Part shown: positions 1 to 8,806 of the stretch, in pieces
Numbering within the stretch: the first letter of the stretch is position 1
Layout: each line of letters opens with the position of its first letter
DNA from: Glaciecola sp.
GTDB lineage: Bacteria > Pseudomonadota > Gammaproteobacteria > Enterobacterales > Alteromonadaceae
Direction of reading: 5' to 3'
DNA length: 51,927 bases
NCBI GenBank assembly: GCA_029251505.1
Contig: JAQXDG010000101.1
Coordinates: 1-51,927 of the forward strand
Translations under genes and position numbers: made by a program
The notes under the pieces: generated by a model
Seen by the model: the letters and a program-made list of their open reading frames with translations, nothing else
Database searches by the model: none
Told to the model about the DNA's origin: nothing

Positions 1-1208
1 GCGTAGGTATGTTCATTGCGATCGTACTAGCGCTAGTCTTCATTATCATGTTTGCCAAGTCAAAGTTGGTACCTGAAGGTGATGTACAAATCTTAATTAA
101 TGGCGATCCAGCAAAATCAATTACTACCTCTCCAGGTGGTAAATTGTTAGGTGCGTTAGCTGACTCTGGGATCTTTGTATCTTCAGCGTGTGGTGGCGGT
201 GGTTCATGTGGTCAGTGTCACGTGCACATCAAATCTGGTGGTGGTGAAATCTTACCGACTGAGCTAGATCACATCAGCAAACGTGATGCCAAAGAAGGCT
301 TACGCTTATCCTGTCAGGTTGCGATTAAGCAAGACATGGATATCGAATTACCAGAAGAAATTTTTGGTGTGAAAAAATGGGAATGTGACGTTATTTCTAA
401 CAATAACGAAGCGACGTTTATCAAAGAGCTTAAATTAGGCATCCCTGATGGCGAAAGTGTTCCATTCCGTGCTGGTGGTTATATTCAAATTGAGGCGCCA
501 CCTCATCACATTAAATACAGTGATTTTGATGTCCCAGAAGAATACCGTCCTGATTGGAATCACTTTGGTTTCTTTGATGTTGAATCAAAAGTAGACGAAG
601 AAACCATTCGTGCATATTCGATGGCTAATTACCCTGAAGAAGAAGGTATCATCTTACTTAACGTACGTATTGCAACGCCGCCGCCTAAAAATCTAAGTTT
701 ACCAGCGGGTAAAATGTCATCGTTTATTTGGTCTTTAAAGCCAGGTGATAAAGTGACAATTTCAGGTCCATTTGGTGAGTTCTTTGCTAAAGACACCGAT
801 GCAGAAATGGTATTTGTTGGTGGTGGTGCGGGTATGGCGCCAATGCGTTCACACATCTTTGACCAATTACGTCGTCTTAAAACAGACCGTAAAATTTCTT
901 TCTGGTACGGTGCACGCTCTGCCCGTGAAATGTTTTACGTAGAAGATTTTGATATGTTGGCTGCTGAGAATGAAAATTTCGATTGGCATGTGGCCTTATC
1001 TGATCCTCAACCAGAAGATAATTGGGAAGGGATGACTGGATTTATTCATTTAGTGTTGCTAGAAAACTACTTGAAAGATCATCCAGCACCAGAAGATTGT
1101 GAGTTCTACATGTGTGGTCCTCCAATGATGAATGCGGCAGTTATCAATATGCTTAAAGATTTAGGCGTAGAAGATGAAAACATTATGCTTGATGACTTTG
1201 GCGGTTAA
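1..1208 (+). CDS. nqrF: Na+-translocating NADH:quinone reductase subunit F (5' partial)
   Basis: NADH-oxidising subunit of the sodium-pumping NQR complex in the inner membrane. It passes electrons from NADH through FAD and a 2Fe-2S centre. The reading frame is open to the window edge, and the codons before the first ATG (position 9) still match the family N-terminus, so the true start lies a few codons upstream. Visible parts are one N-terminal TM helix, a ferredoxin domain with the cysteine cluster [10 protein letters not shown] plus a later Cys in LSCQV, a flavin-binding RAYSMANYP motif, the NAD-site segment [10 protein letters not shown], and the family C-terminus [10 protein letters not shown]...DDFGG. 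It is normally the last gene of nqrABCDEF, and a terminator follows it here. Confidence 0.97.
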   Translation, partial: VGMFIAIVLALVFIIMFAKSKLVPEGDVQILINGDPAKSITTSPGGKLLGALADSGIFVSSACGGGGSCGQCHVHIKSGGGEILPTELDHISKRDAKEGLRLSCQVAIKQDMDIELPEEIFGVKKWECDVISNNNEATFIKELKLGIPDGESVPFRAGGYIQIEAPPHHIKYSDFDVPEEYRPDWNHFGFFDVESKVDEETIRAYSMANYPEEEGIILLNVRIATPPPKNLSLPAGKMSSFIWSLKPGDKVTISGPFGEFFAKDTDAEMVFVGGGAGMAPMRSHIFDQLRRLKTDRKISFWYGARSAREMFYVEDFDMLAAENENFDWHVALSDPQPEDNWEGMTGFIHLVLLENYLKDHPAPEDCEFYMCGPPMMNAAVINMLKDLGVEDENIMLDDFGG

Positions 1209-1243
1209 TCCCATAAAGGTTATTGCAATAGCATAACGTTGAG

Positions 1244-1272
1244 AAAGGGAGCTGATTGGCTCCTTTTTTTCT
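1244..1272 (+). terminator. Rho-independent terminator of the nqr operon
   Basis: GGAGC / GCTCC stem with a six-base loop, followed at once by a run of seven T. It lies 36 bases after the nqrF stop and separates the nqr operon from apbE. Confidence 0.85.
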
Positions 1273-1295
1273 TTATTTTGTATTAAGGATTTTTC

Positions 1296-2318
1296 GTGTA
1301 CTCATTACGTTTAGTCAGTTTGGTTATTATTAGTGCAGTGTTATTGGCTGGGTGTTCACACCAGCCTCAAGCAAAAGAACACTATTTTTCAGGCCGCACA
1401 ATGGGCACCACTTATAATGTCAAATTTGTGAGTGATAAACCAGTTGATACGGTTGCATTACAGCATAAAATTGACGAGCGATTAGTTGAGATCAATCAAC
1501 TCATGTCTACGTATATTGGCGATTCTGAACTTTCGTTATTTAACCGTGCACCGCGGCAACAGCCCTTTACATTGTCTCCTGAAACCGCCTTAGTAGCGGC
1601 TGAAGCGATACGGCTAGGTAAAATAAGTGGTCATGCACTTGATGTGACGATCGGTCCTTTGGTGAATTTATGGGGGTTTGGCCCAACTAAACGCCCTGAA
1701 ACAATTCCAAGCGACCTGCAAATAGCTGAGGCTAAGGCATTATCAGGTTTAGACAAATTAACTCTTGAAGGCGTGGTATTAACCAAAACCATCGATAATC
1801 TGTATTTGGATCTATCAACAATCGCCAAAGGGTATGGGGTTGATGCAATTGCTGAACTATTAATTGACTATAAATTGATGAGTTTTTTAGTCGAAATAGG
1901 GGGGGAAATGCGTGTGGCCGGCACTAAACTCAACGGTGAGGCATGGCGCATAGCCATTGAAAAACCGGTTAGTGAATCTCGAGCAGTACAAAAAATTATT
2001 AGTGTTGGCGATAATGCCGTCGCTACCTCGGGTGACTATCGCAATTATTTTGAAGAAGATGGTATTCGCTATTCACATCTGATCGATCCAATTTCGGGGT
2101 ATCCGATCCAGCATAATACGGTTTCAGCGACAGTGGTACATGCATCCTCTATGACTGCGGATGGATTGGCTACTGCAATGATGATATTGTCAGCAAAAGA
2201 CGCTCAGGCGCTCGCTGAAGCGCAGGGGATTGCATTGATGCTGATCCTTAAAGAAGACAATACGTTTGTCGAGTATCAGTCACCTGCATTTACGCAGATG
2301 GTCACCATAATTAATTAA
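1296..2318 (+). CDS. apbE: FAD:protein FMN transferase (ApbE lipoprotein)
   Basis: Periplasmic, membrane-anchored flavin transferase that covalently attaches FMN from FAD to threonines of NqrB and NqrC. The start is GTG, preceded by AAGGA at 1285-1289. A lipoprotein signal ends in LAGC (residues 17-20). The ApbE fold is recognisable from SGRTMGTTYNV near residue 32, the central LDLSTIAKGYGVD and the C-terminal MTADGLATA motif. The 340-residue length is usual. Its position directly after nqrF and before nqrM fits a role in maturing the NQR complex. Confidence 0.95.
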   Translation: MYSLRLVSLVIISAVLLAGCSHQPQAKEHYFSGRTMGTTYNVKFVSDKPVDTVALQHKIDERLVEINQLMSTYIGDSELSLFNRAPRQQPFTLSPETALVAAEAIRLGKISGHALDVTIGPLVNLWGFGPTKRPETIPSDLQIAEAKALSGLDKLTLEGVVLTKTIDNLYLDLSTIAKGYGVDAIAELLIDYKLMSFLVEIGGEMRVAGTKLNGEAWRIAIEKPVSESRAVQKIISVGDNAVATSGDYRNYFEEDGIRYSHLIDPISGYPIQHNTVSATVVHASSMTADGLATAMMILSAKDAQALAEAQGIALMLILKEDNTFVEYQSPAFTQMVTIIN

Positions 2319-2332
2319 TATAGTAGGTTACT

Positions 2333-2566
2333 ATGAGCACGTTTATTTTAGCTTTTGTGTTTTTTCTTATTACCGTTGCTGCAATGGCAATTGGGTATAT
2401 TTTACAACGTAAAACCATTGCCGGGAGTTGTGGTGGTTTAGGTGCATTGGGTATTGCTAAAGCCTGTGATTGCCCTGAACCTTGTGATCGTAAAAAAGCC
2501 CGCATGGAAAAAGAAGCTATCCGCGCCGAAAAAATCAAAGCATGGGAAAAAGACAAAATTATTTAA
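2333..2566 (+). CDS. nqrM: NQR maturation factor NqrM (DUF539)
   Basis: Small membrane protein needed to assemble an active Na+-NQR, thought from family work to help deliver iron to the NqrD/NqrE centre. It has one N-terminal TM helix (about residues 3-24) followed by four cysteines (33, 45, 47, 51) in the CGG...CDCPEPC pattern, then a highly charged Lys/Glu/Arg tail. At 77 residues it has normal length. It starts 14 bases after apbE and is evidently co-transcribed with it. The stop codon lies in the loop of an AT-rich hairpin. Confidence 0.93.
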   Translation: MSTFILAFVFFLITVAAMAIGYILQRKTIAGSCGGLGALGIAKACDCPEPCDRKKARMEKEAIRAEKIKAWEKDKII

Positions 2567-2580
2567 TAATTTTGTTTTCT
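2553..2580 (+). terminator. AT-rich hairpin over the nqrM stop codon
   Basis: Perfect 10-bp inverted repeat ACAAAATTAT / ATAATTTTGT with a three-base loop, followed by TTTCT. The nqrM TAA (2564-2566) starts in the loop and runs into the second arm. It is probably a weak terminator; the stem is almost all A/T. Confidence 0.5.
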
Positions 2581-2657
2581 CTGAATCACGAATCCATGAC
2601 CGTATCTTTTTCGCAAACTTAAACGCACATCCACAAAGCCTTTCAACGCCATACACG

Positions 2658-2772
2658 CTGTCATAAATGTGCCAAAGATCTGTAATATCTTTCAGTGTGC
2701 CGTCACAAATATGCCATAATAATGTAATATTTCTTGTGTGTTGTCATATTACTGTAATATTCGGTATATAAA
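2658..2772 (+). promoter_or_regulatory. Tandem PhoB boxes and -10 of the porin gene
   Basis: Eight heptamers resembling the PhoB half-site CTGTCAT recur with an 11-bp period in three groups. They begin at 2658 (CTGTCAT), 2669, 2680 (CTGTAAT); 2700 (CCGTCAC), 2711, 2722 (ATGTAAT); and 2741 (TTGTCAT), 2752 (CTGTAAT). The last pair is near consensus. A -10-like TATATAAA begins at 2765, about 6-8 bases downstream, which is the geometry of PhoB-activated promoters where the box replaces the -35. Phosphate-starvation control of the downstream porin is inferred. Confidence 0.75.
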
Positions 2773-2844
2773 GTAGCGCTCATATTCAGTGACGAAATTA
2801 ATCTAAATCAGGGATTTGTTAATTTTAAATCAAAGGTCTAATGT

Positions 2845-3744
2845 ATGAAATTTATTCAATCAATCGCCGCTACTACACTAGCAATGGCAATCTCTGCTCC
2901 AGTTCTTGCCGCTTCAGTTTCAGCAGATCTTTACGGTAAAGTTAATATCAGCTTACAAGATTCAGATGGTAAAACTGAATTAAAAAGCAATGCTTCACGC
3001 ATTGGTTTAAAAGGCTCAACCAGTTTAAATGATGATTTAGAAGTCTTTTATACTTATGAATTCCAAGTTGATCCCTCTGATGAATCAGGTTCGTCTAACC
3101 TTAAATCACGTAATCAATTTGTAGGCTTAAGAGGCGAATTTGGTGAAGTGGTTGTTGGTCGTAATGATTCAATACTGAAACAATCTCAAGGTAAATTTGA
3201 TTTATATTCAGACCAAGAAGCTGATATTAAAGTGTTGTGGAAAGGTGAAAACCGCATGAGTGATTCAATCACTTACAAATCACCCTCATTTAATGGTTTT
3301 CAATTAGGTCTAGGTTATTATCTTGATGAAGCTAGTGATGATGCTGCAACTTCTGTCTCTGTTAGCTATGGTGATAGCGCCTTGAAAAAAGGTAAATATT
3401 ACGCTGCAATCGCTATGGACAATGAACTAAAAGGGTATAACGTTACTCGTCTTACTGCTGGTACTGTGGTAGGTGAAGTAAAATTGGGCGTCATGTTACA
3501 AACCCAAGAGAATGTCGCTGATGGTTCTGAAAAAGACGGCTTTATGGTAAGTGCGCAATACAAATTGGGTAACTACAACGTAAAAGGTCAATATCAAACT
3601 GCTGAAGATGATTCTGGCTTTACCTTAGGTGCTGATCGTAAATTAGGTAAAAATACCAAATTGTATGCCTTTTATACTTCATTTAACTTTGACACTGCAG
3701 AAGATGAGAGTTATCTTGCATTAGGTCTTGAACACAAATTTTAA
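2845..3744 (+). CDS. Outer-membrane general porin (PhoE-like by regulation)
   Basis: Trimeric diffusion porin of the outer membrane. A signal peptide (MKFIQSIAATTLAMAISAPVLA, cleavage after about residue 22) precedes a typical Gram-negative porin start (SADLYGKVNISLQ). Next comes the RIGLKGSTSLNDDLEVFYTYEF region shared by OmpC-type porins, alternating amphipathic strands, and a C-terminal phenylalanine (LEHKF) as needed for barrel assembly. At 299 residues it is slightly short for the family. The gene stands alone, with three PhoB-type boxes upstream, so it is probably induced when phosphate is scarce. The specificity for phosphate or polyphosphate is an inference from regulation only. Confidence 0.88.
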   Translation: MKFIQSIAATTLAMAISAPVLAASVSADLYGKVNISLQDSDGKTELKSNASRIGLKGSTSLNDDLEVFYTYEFQVDPSDESGSSNLKSRNQFVGLRGEFGEVVVGRNDSILKQSQGKFDLYSDQEADIKVLWKGENRMSDSITYKSPSFNGFQLGLGYYLDEASDDAATSVSVSYGDSALKKGKYYAAIAMDNELKGYNVTRLTAGTVVGEVKLGVMLQTQENVADGSEKDGFMVSAQYKLGNYNVKGQYQTAEDDSGFTLGADRKLGKNTKLYAFYTSFNFDTAEDESYLALGLEHKF

Positions 3745-3777
3745 GCTATTCCCCCTTCTAAATAAGATGACCGTATC

Positions 3778-3800
3778 GGGTTTGGATAGTTTTCAAACCC
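3778..3800. other. Inverted repeat between porin and dinB
   Basis: GGGTTTG and CAAACCC form a perfect 7-bp stem with a nine-base loop. There is no T-run after it, so it may be a weak terminator for the porin gene or just a stem-loop. Confidence 0.4.
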
Positions 3801-3824
3801 TTCATACGAGTAAATGAATATCAC

Positions 3825-4910
3825 ATGAGTGAGTCTGTCCAACGTAAAATCATCCATGTCGATATGGACTGTTTTTATGCTGCGGTAGAAATGCGTGATA
3901 ACCCATCATTACGTCATGTACCAATCGCGATTGGCGGCAGTTCAGACCGTCGTGGTGTGATTTCTACTTGTAACTATCTTGCCCGTCGTTTCGGCGTTCG
4001 CTCCGCTATGTCCACCGCGCATGCATTGCGCCTTTGTCCTGACTTAGTCCTCGTTCCCGGCCGAATGGCTGAATATAAAGCCGTATCCGACCACATTCGT
4101 GAAATATTTAGTCGCTACACCTCATTAATTGAACCACTATCATGGGATGAAGCGTACTTAGATGTGACGGATTCTGCCTATTTTGATGGTTCGGCAACGC
4201 GCATAGCTGAGGATATAAGACGTGTCATTGAAGCTGAAACGGGTTTGACTGCCTCAGCGGGTGTAGCCCCGATTAAGTTTGTTGCTAAAGTTGCTTCAGA
4301 CGAAAACAAGCCGAACGGGTTGTGTGTCATTACCCCGGCCAAACTTGATGCTTTTGTATTACAACTGCCACTTAATAAAATCCCTGGTGTGGGTAAAGTG
4401 ACTATTGAAAAGCTTAATCATTTAGGGTTGTTTACTTGCAAAGATGTTCGCGCGTTTCCTTTTGCTCGATTGAATAAACAGTTTGGTAAATTCGGTGCCT
4501 TATTGTGGCATCGTTGTCATGCTATTGATGATCGCGAAGTACAAGTGCATCGTGTACGCAAATCAGTAGGGGTTGAACGCACCCTATCCGAAGATATATT
4601 TGCGCGCAGTGATGTTGAAGAGGTAATTGAATACTTATTACCTAAGTTGCAATCTAGAATTGCCTCAGCCAATGTGGGGAGCCGAATTAAAAGCCAAGGC
4701 ATCAAACTTAAATTCAATGATTTTCAGCAAACGACGATTTCTCATACTCGGCAAATATATACTGAAGCCTATTTTTCCGATTTACTTACGGAAGTGTTAG
4801 AACGACGCAAAGAGCGTGGGATCCGTTTGGTGGGTTTACATATTGGGTTGTATGATCCTGAAGATATTGAACAATTAAATTTACCCTTACCGGAACCCGA
4901 TGTATCATAA
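3825..4910 (+). CDS. dinB: DNA polymerase IV (Y-family, translesion)
   Basis: Error-prone polymerase for bypass of damaged template bases. It opens with the catalytic motif HVDMDCFYAAVE (Asp13 as metal ligand), followed by the SWDEAYLDVT acidic pair near residue 105, the helix-hairpin-helix segment LNKIPGVGKVTIEKL and the little-finger domain with SVGVERTLSED. The 361-residue length is normal. I could not find a LexA operator in the 80 bases upstream, so SOS control is not evident here. Confidence 0.96.
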   Translation: MSESVQRKIIHVDMDCFYAAVEMRDNPSLRHVPIAIGGSSDRRGVISTCNYLARRFGVRSAMSTAHALRLCPDLVLVPGRMAEYKAVSDHIREIFSRYTSLIEPLSWDEAYLDVTDSAYFDGSATRIAEDIRRVIEAETGLTASAGVAPIKFVAKVASDENKPNGLCVITPAKLDAFVLQLPLNKIPGVGKVTIEKLNHLGLFTCKDVRAFPFARLNKQFGKFGALLWHRCHAIDDREVQVHRVRKSVGVERTLSEDIFARSDVEEVIEYLLPKLQSRIASANVGSRIKSQGIKLKFNDFQQTTISHTRQIYTEAYFSDLLTEVLERRKERGIRLVGLHIGLYDPEDIEQLNLPLPEPDVS

Positions 4911-4935
4911 TGGCATTGTTTATTCGGAGCACCCT

Positions 4936-5904
4936 ATGTCAACACAATCGGCTATGCCACAATATCCACTAGCGCAACATCTTACACAACACTCATCCCT
5001 TATATACGGTTGCATGGGCTTAGGCGGCGGCTGGAACACTAATTCCGTATCGGCTGACGACATTAAACAGACACAAGCCATTATTGAATGCTGTTTAGAG
5101 GAAGGGATCCGGATTTTTGATCACGCAGACATTTACACGTTTGGTAAAGCTGAAACTGCATTTGGCCAGGTATTGCATCAGTCACCAGATTTACGTGAAA
5201 AAATGAGTATACAAAGTAAATGTGGGATCCGATTTCAGGATGTTCATGGCGTCAAACGCTATGATTTTTCACCGCAGTGGATCACTCATTCCGTAGAGGA
5301 AATATTACAACGTTTGCATATCGAACAGCTTGATGTGTTGTTACTACATCGACCCGATCCATTAATGCAGCTTGATGAAGTGGCACAAACACTCATTGCC
5401 CTGCACCGTGCCGGAAAAATTGCGCATATCGGTGTGTCTAATATGCACGCTGCACAATTGGCTTTTTTACAATCGGCCTTACCGTTTCCCATTATTGCAA
5501 ATCAAATCGAATTAAGTCTGGCTAAACCCGGATTCATTAATGCCAGCATTGAACCGACGCACCGCTATGACGGAATGGCAGAATATGCCCAACAGCATAA
5601 AATACAAATTCAGGCGTGGGGGGCACTAGCTCAAGGACAATTCACCAAAGAAATGAGTAACGATGTTTCTATGAATGTTCATCATACAACAAACATGATA
5701 ATACAATTGGCACAGCAATATGATGTTAGCCGAGAAGCAATCGTGTTGGCATTTTTAACTCGCCATCCTGTTTCAATACAACCTATCATAGGCACTACAA
5801 ACTTTGGCCGTATTAGAGCATGTGCTCAAGTTACTCGATGTGAATTAAGCGCCGTTGATTGGTACGGATTACTTGAGTCTACGCGAGGGAACGAGGTTCC
5901 CTAG
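4936..5904 (+). CDS. Aldo/keto reductase, YdhF-like
   Basis: NADPH-dependent oxidoreductase with a TIM-barrel fold. The catalytic tetrad is visible as Asp and Tyr in DHADIYTFGKAE, Lys in SKCGI and His in LLHRPDP, and the sequence resembles E. coli YdhF. An upstream in-frame start exists at 4900 inside dinB, but GGAG at 4926-4929, six bases before the ATG at 4936, favours the shorter 322-residue form. It follows dinB by 25 bases and may be co-transcribed. The last codons and the stop are embedded in a hairpin. The substrate is unknown. Confidence 0.88.
   Translation: MSTQSAMPQYPLAQHLTQHSSLIYGCMGLGGGWNTNSVSADDIKQTQAIIECCLEEGIRIFDHADIYTFGKAETAFGQVLHQSPDLREKMSIQSKCGIRFQDVHGVKRYDFSPQWITHSVEEILQRLHIEQLDVLLLHRPDPLMQLDEVAQTLIALHRAGKIAHIGVSNMHAAQLAFLQSALPFPIIANQIELSLAKPGFINASIEPTHRYDGMAEYAQQHKIQIQAWGALAQGQFTKEMSNDVSMNVHHTTNMIIQLAQQYDVSREAIVLAFLTRHPVSIQPIIGTTNFGRIRACAQVTRCELSAVDWYGLLESTRGNEVP
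5886..5902 (+). other. Hairpin overlapping the aldo/keto reductase stop codon
   Basis: AGGGAAC / GTTCCCT perfect 7-bp stem with a three-base loop. The first base of the TAG stop is the last base of the stem. No T-run follows. Confidence 0.55.
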
Positions 5905-5968
5905 TCCATTACTTATTAATAATCTTGCTGCTAATCATTCATCGTGTGAATATTGAGTTCGTTTTTTG

Positions 5969-6067
5969 TACGATTTTCGTATTAACTCGTTGTTTGTCCA
6001 TTGTTCTAGGCGATTAAAACTACTACTATTGATGTGTGACAGACCCATAAAAATAAAAAAGTCACAC
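5969..6067. promoter_or_regulatory. Palindromes upstream of pckA (putative operators)
   Basis: Two symmetric elements lie in the 240-base leader of pckA. TACGA-TTT-TCGTA is at 5969-5981. GTGTGAC (6034-6040) and GTCACAC (6061-6067) form an exact 7-bp inverted repeat separated by 20 A-rich bases. The half-sites resemble CRP half-sites but are spaced too widely for one CRP dimer. The binding protein is unknown. Confidence 0.4.
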
Positions 6068-6144
6068 TTTCATACACTAGTTTAAAACAATCGAGAAGTC
6101 ACAATCCATTAGGCTTGTGGTGGACAAATCGAGGAGTACCCTAC

Positions 6145-7746
6145 ATGACCATCTCCCAAGATTTGCATGCTTATGGCATAACAAATGCGACGGAAATACT
6201 TCATAACCCAAGTTATGACGTACTGTTCAACGAAACCACCTTAGATAGCCTAACGGGTTATGAAAAAGGGGTGATAACCGAATGTGGTGCAGTCGCCGTC
6301 AATACTGGCGAATTTACTGGCCGCTCTCCCAAAGACAAATATATCGTTAAAGATGCCGTGACTGAAAACACCGTATGGTGGTCAGATCAAGGCAAAAACG
6401 ATAACAAGCCGATTTCACAAAACGTGTGGAACGACCTCAAAAGCTTAGTGACGACGCAATTATCGGAACAGCGGTTGTTTGTTGTTGATACATTCTGTGG
6501 GGCTAACGAAGATACGCGTCTGAAAGTGCGCTTTGTCACGGAAGTCGCGTGGCAAGCTCATTTCGTGACTAATATGTTCATTCGTCCTACGGCTCAAGAA
6601 TTAGCCGATTATGAACCTGATTTCATTGTCATGAATGGCGCTAAAGCGACGAATCCTTCTTGGCAAACTCATGGCTTGAACTCTGAAAACTTTGTTGCGT
6701 TTAATCTTACCGAGAAAATCCAACTTATTGGTGGTACTTGGTATGGTGGTGAAATGAAAAAAGGGATGTTCTCTATGATGAACTACCTGTTACCGCTTAA
6801 AGATATTGCATCGATGCATTGTAGTGCCAATGTGGGTGAAAATGGCGATGTAGCCATATTCTTTGGACTTTCCGGGACTGGTAAAACGACCTTATCGACC
6901 GATCCTAAGCGTAAACTGATTGGTGATGATGAGCATGGCTGGGATGATAACGGCGTGTTTAATTTTGAGGGGGGTTGTTATGCTAAAACGATCAAGTTAA
7001 GCAAAGAAAATGAACCCGATATTTACAACGCAATCCGCCGTGATGCGTTACTCGAAAATGTAACAGTATTAGCGGGTGGAGAGATTGATTATGACGATGG
7101 TTCAGTCACTGAAAATACACGTGTTTCTTACCCGATCCACCATATAGATAATATTGTTAAGCCTATTTCGCGTGCTGGACATGCCGATAAAGTCATTTTT
7201 TTAACGGCTGATGCATTTGGTGTCTTGCCAGCTGTGTCTAAGTTAACGCCAGCTCAAGCCCAGTATTACTTTTTATCAGGTTTTACCGCTAAATTAGCTG
7301 GGACGGAGCGAGGTATTACTGAGCCTACTCCGACTTTTTCGAGTTGTTTTGGTGCGGCTTTCTTAAGTTTACACCCAACCAAATATGCACAAGTCTTAGA
7401 AAAGCGCATGCAAGCATCCGGTGCGCAAGCATACTTAGTGAATACGGGTTGGAACGGCACAGGCGAACGTATTTCAATTAAAGCTACCCGCGCGATAATT
7501 GATGCAATTTTGGATGGGTCGATTGATGATGCGCCGACGCAAATTATCCCTATTTTCAATTTGACGGTACCGACGCAATTGCAACATGTTGATCCAAGTG
7601 TTCTCGATCCTCGCGGTACATACAGTGACGCACAAGATTGGCACAGCAAAGCGACGGATCTGGCTACATTATTTGTCGATAACTTTAGTAAGTTTACTGA
7701 TACCGAGAATGGTGTAGCATTAGTTGCAGCAGGCCCTCAATTATAG
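6145..7746 (+). CDS. pckA: Phosphoenolpyruvate carboxykinase (ATP)
   Basis: Converts oxaloacetate and ATP to phosphoenolpyruvate, CO2 and ADP, the first step of gluconeogenesis. The kinase-1a P-loop GLSGTGKTT lies at residues 241-249, followed by the kinase-2 metal site [10 protein letters not shown]. Also present are the oxaloacetate-site GRSPKDKY and the C-terminal [13 protein letters not shown]. The ATG at 6145 has GAGGAG at 6131-6136 and is preferred over a TTG at 6115. The protein is 533 residues, as expected. It is a single gene with its own long leader and a terminator shared with the convergent neighbour. Confidence 0.97.
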   Translation: MTISQDLHAYGITNATEILHNPSYDVLFNETTLDSLTGYEKGVITECGAVAVNTGEFTGRSPKDKYIVKDAVTENTVWWSDQGKNDNKPISQNVWNDLKSLVTTQLSEQRLFVVDTFCGANEDTRLKVRFVTEVAWQAHFVTNMFIRPTAQELADYEPDFIVMNGAKATNPSWQTHGLNSENFVAFNLTEKIQLIGGTWYGGEMKKGMFSMMNYLLPLKDIASMHCSANVGENGDVAIFFGLSGTGKTTLSTDPKRKLIGDDEHGWDDNGVFNFEGGCYAKTIKLSKENEPDIYNAIRRDALLENVTVLAGGEIDYDDGSVTENTRVSYPIHHIDNIVKPISRAGHADKVIFLTADAFGVLPAVSKLTPAQAQYYFLSGFTAKLAGTERGITEPTPTFSSCFGAAFLSLHPTKYAQVLEKRMQASGAQAYLVNTGWNGTGERISIKATRAIIDAILDGSIDDAPTQIIPIFNLTVPTQLQHVDPSVLDPRGTYSDAQDWHSKATDLATLFVDNFSKFTDTENGVALVAAGPQL

Positions 7747-7807
7747 CGGTTACTGTGCATTGATGAATTGATGTGAATTTACTTAACGCGCAGTCACATT
7801 GCGAGAT

Positions 7808-7837
7808 AAAAGCCCCGTTTATGACTGGGCTTTTTTT
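7808..7837. terminator. Bidirectional terminator between pckA and the SGNH hydrolase gene
   Basis: AAAGCCC and GGGCTTT form a GC-rich stem followed by seven T on the plus strand and TTTTA on the minus strand. The minus-strand stop codon (7819-7821) sits in the loop, so the hairpin serves both convergent genes. Confidence 0.85.
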
Positions 7838-8688
7838 GTTTTCATGTTTTTATTGTTCTGCGAATAACTCACCAATGTATCCCAAGCAACATGTTGTAAA
7901 ATAGCAGCGTATTCCTGTGAAAGCCCTGCCGTATAGGCTAACCCAACTGGCGATTGTTGATAAAACGCAGCGTAGAACATGCAAGCGGCTAAATATGTGC
8001 CCGCGATGCTAGGATGTTTAATATCTTTTTTGTAGAGGATTTGTGCTGCGTCTATTGTGCTTGCATTGTTATCATTTTCTTTGATGTGTGAGTCAATCTT
8101 AAAGGCGCTAATATCAGGAACATATAAGTCGATATTAGGATATTGTGTATTAATTGTGGCAAACGCTAGTCCAACTGGAACTAACATTACTTGGTGCGTT
8201 TGGGCCACTTTGGCATATGCCGCTAATAATGGCTCGGTCATTTTGGGAGTGTTGGCATAGGGCCAAGTCATAAATAATATAGGTTGTGCGCCATGCTCTC
8301 GTGCCAATTTTATCAGTGCGGCTGCATTGTCTGAAAAGCGCTGATGTGTTTTTTTATTTTTGATGGGACCGTTGGATAACCCTTGGATCACGAGGGCATC
8401 ATAGCCTTGATTATCAAGGAGTCCAGATACACCGGCCACATGCTCTGATAAATTCCCCCCCGATACCGTTGCCATGCGATAGCGTGTCGTTCCTTTTTCC
8501 CATTGTTGTGCTGAACGCACCAGATTGCTAACGTGATTTTGAATGCCATTGTTATAGTAACTAAAGCTGTTACCCACAAACAACGCTCGTTGTATTGGAG
8601 CGGTGGTTGCTGCAACTGAAACACAAGGTAATACAAGCAATAGCAACACAACAACAGTGCTACGAGATTTATTTAGGTAAAGATTCAT
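7819..8688 (-). CDS. Secreted SGNH/GDSL-type hydrolase
   Basis: Predicted exported esterase-like enzyme. A signal peptide (VVVLLLLVLPCVSVAA) precedes ALFVGNSFSYYNNG, the block I with GNS in place of GDS that carries the nucleophile Ser. Near the C-terminus DIKHPSIAG gives the DxxH catalytic pair. The central part (VTVSGGN-like segment and DALVIQG) fits the flavodoxin-like SGNH core. At 289 residues it looks complete. It is a single gene, convergent with pckA. The natural substrate cannot be read from the sequence. Confidence 0.75.
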   Translation of the reverse strand: MNLYLNKSRSTVVVLLLLVLPCVSVAATTAPIQRALFVGNSFSYYNNGIQNHVSNLVRSAQQWEKGTTRYRMATVSGGNLSEHVAGVSGLLDNQGYDALVIQGLSNGPIKNKKTHQRFSDNAAALIKLAREHGAQPILFMTWPYANTPKMTEPLLAAYAKVAQTHQVMLVPVGLAFATINTQYPNIDLYVPDISAFKIDSHIKENDNNASTIDAAQILYKKDIKHPSIAGTYLAACMFYAAFYQQSPVGLAYTAGLSQEYAAILQHVAWDTLVSYSQNNKNMKTKKAQS

Positions 8689-8766
8689 ATGAGTTCCTGC
8701 TCACTGCTGCTGAGACAACAGTGCTAAAACAATAGTTAAATAGTACTCATAAAATCGTTTTACAAC

Positions 8767-8806
8767 GAAAAACCCCCTATTGAACTATCAATCCAAATAA
8801 GGGGGC
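8767..8806 (-). terminator. Terminator of the PLP dehydratase gene
   Basis: On the minus strand a CCCCCTTATT...AATAGGGGG stem is followed by TTTTT. The dehydratase stop codon (8788-8790) is inside the hairpin loop. Confidence 0.8.

Noticed and set aside
3745-3824. LexA operator for dinB
   Set aside because: No CTG-N10-CAG type element with acceptable symmetry is visible.
6035-6066. A CRP site upstream of pckA
   Set aside because: TGTGA and TCACA are separated by 22 bases; a CRP dimer needs six.
8057-8260. Plus-strand ORF within the SGNH hydrolase gene
   Set aside because: It is antisense to a protein with signal peptide and catalytic motifs and has no features of its own.
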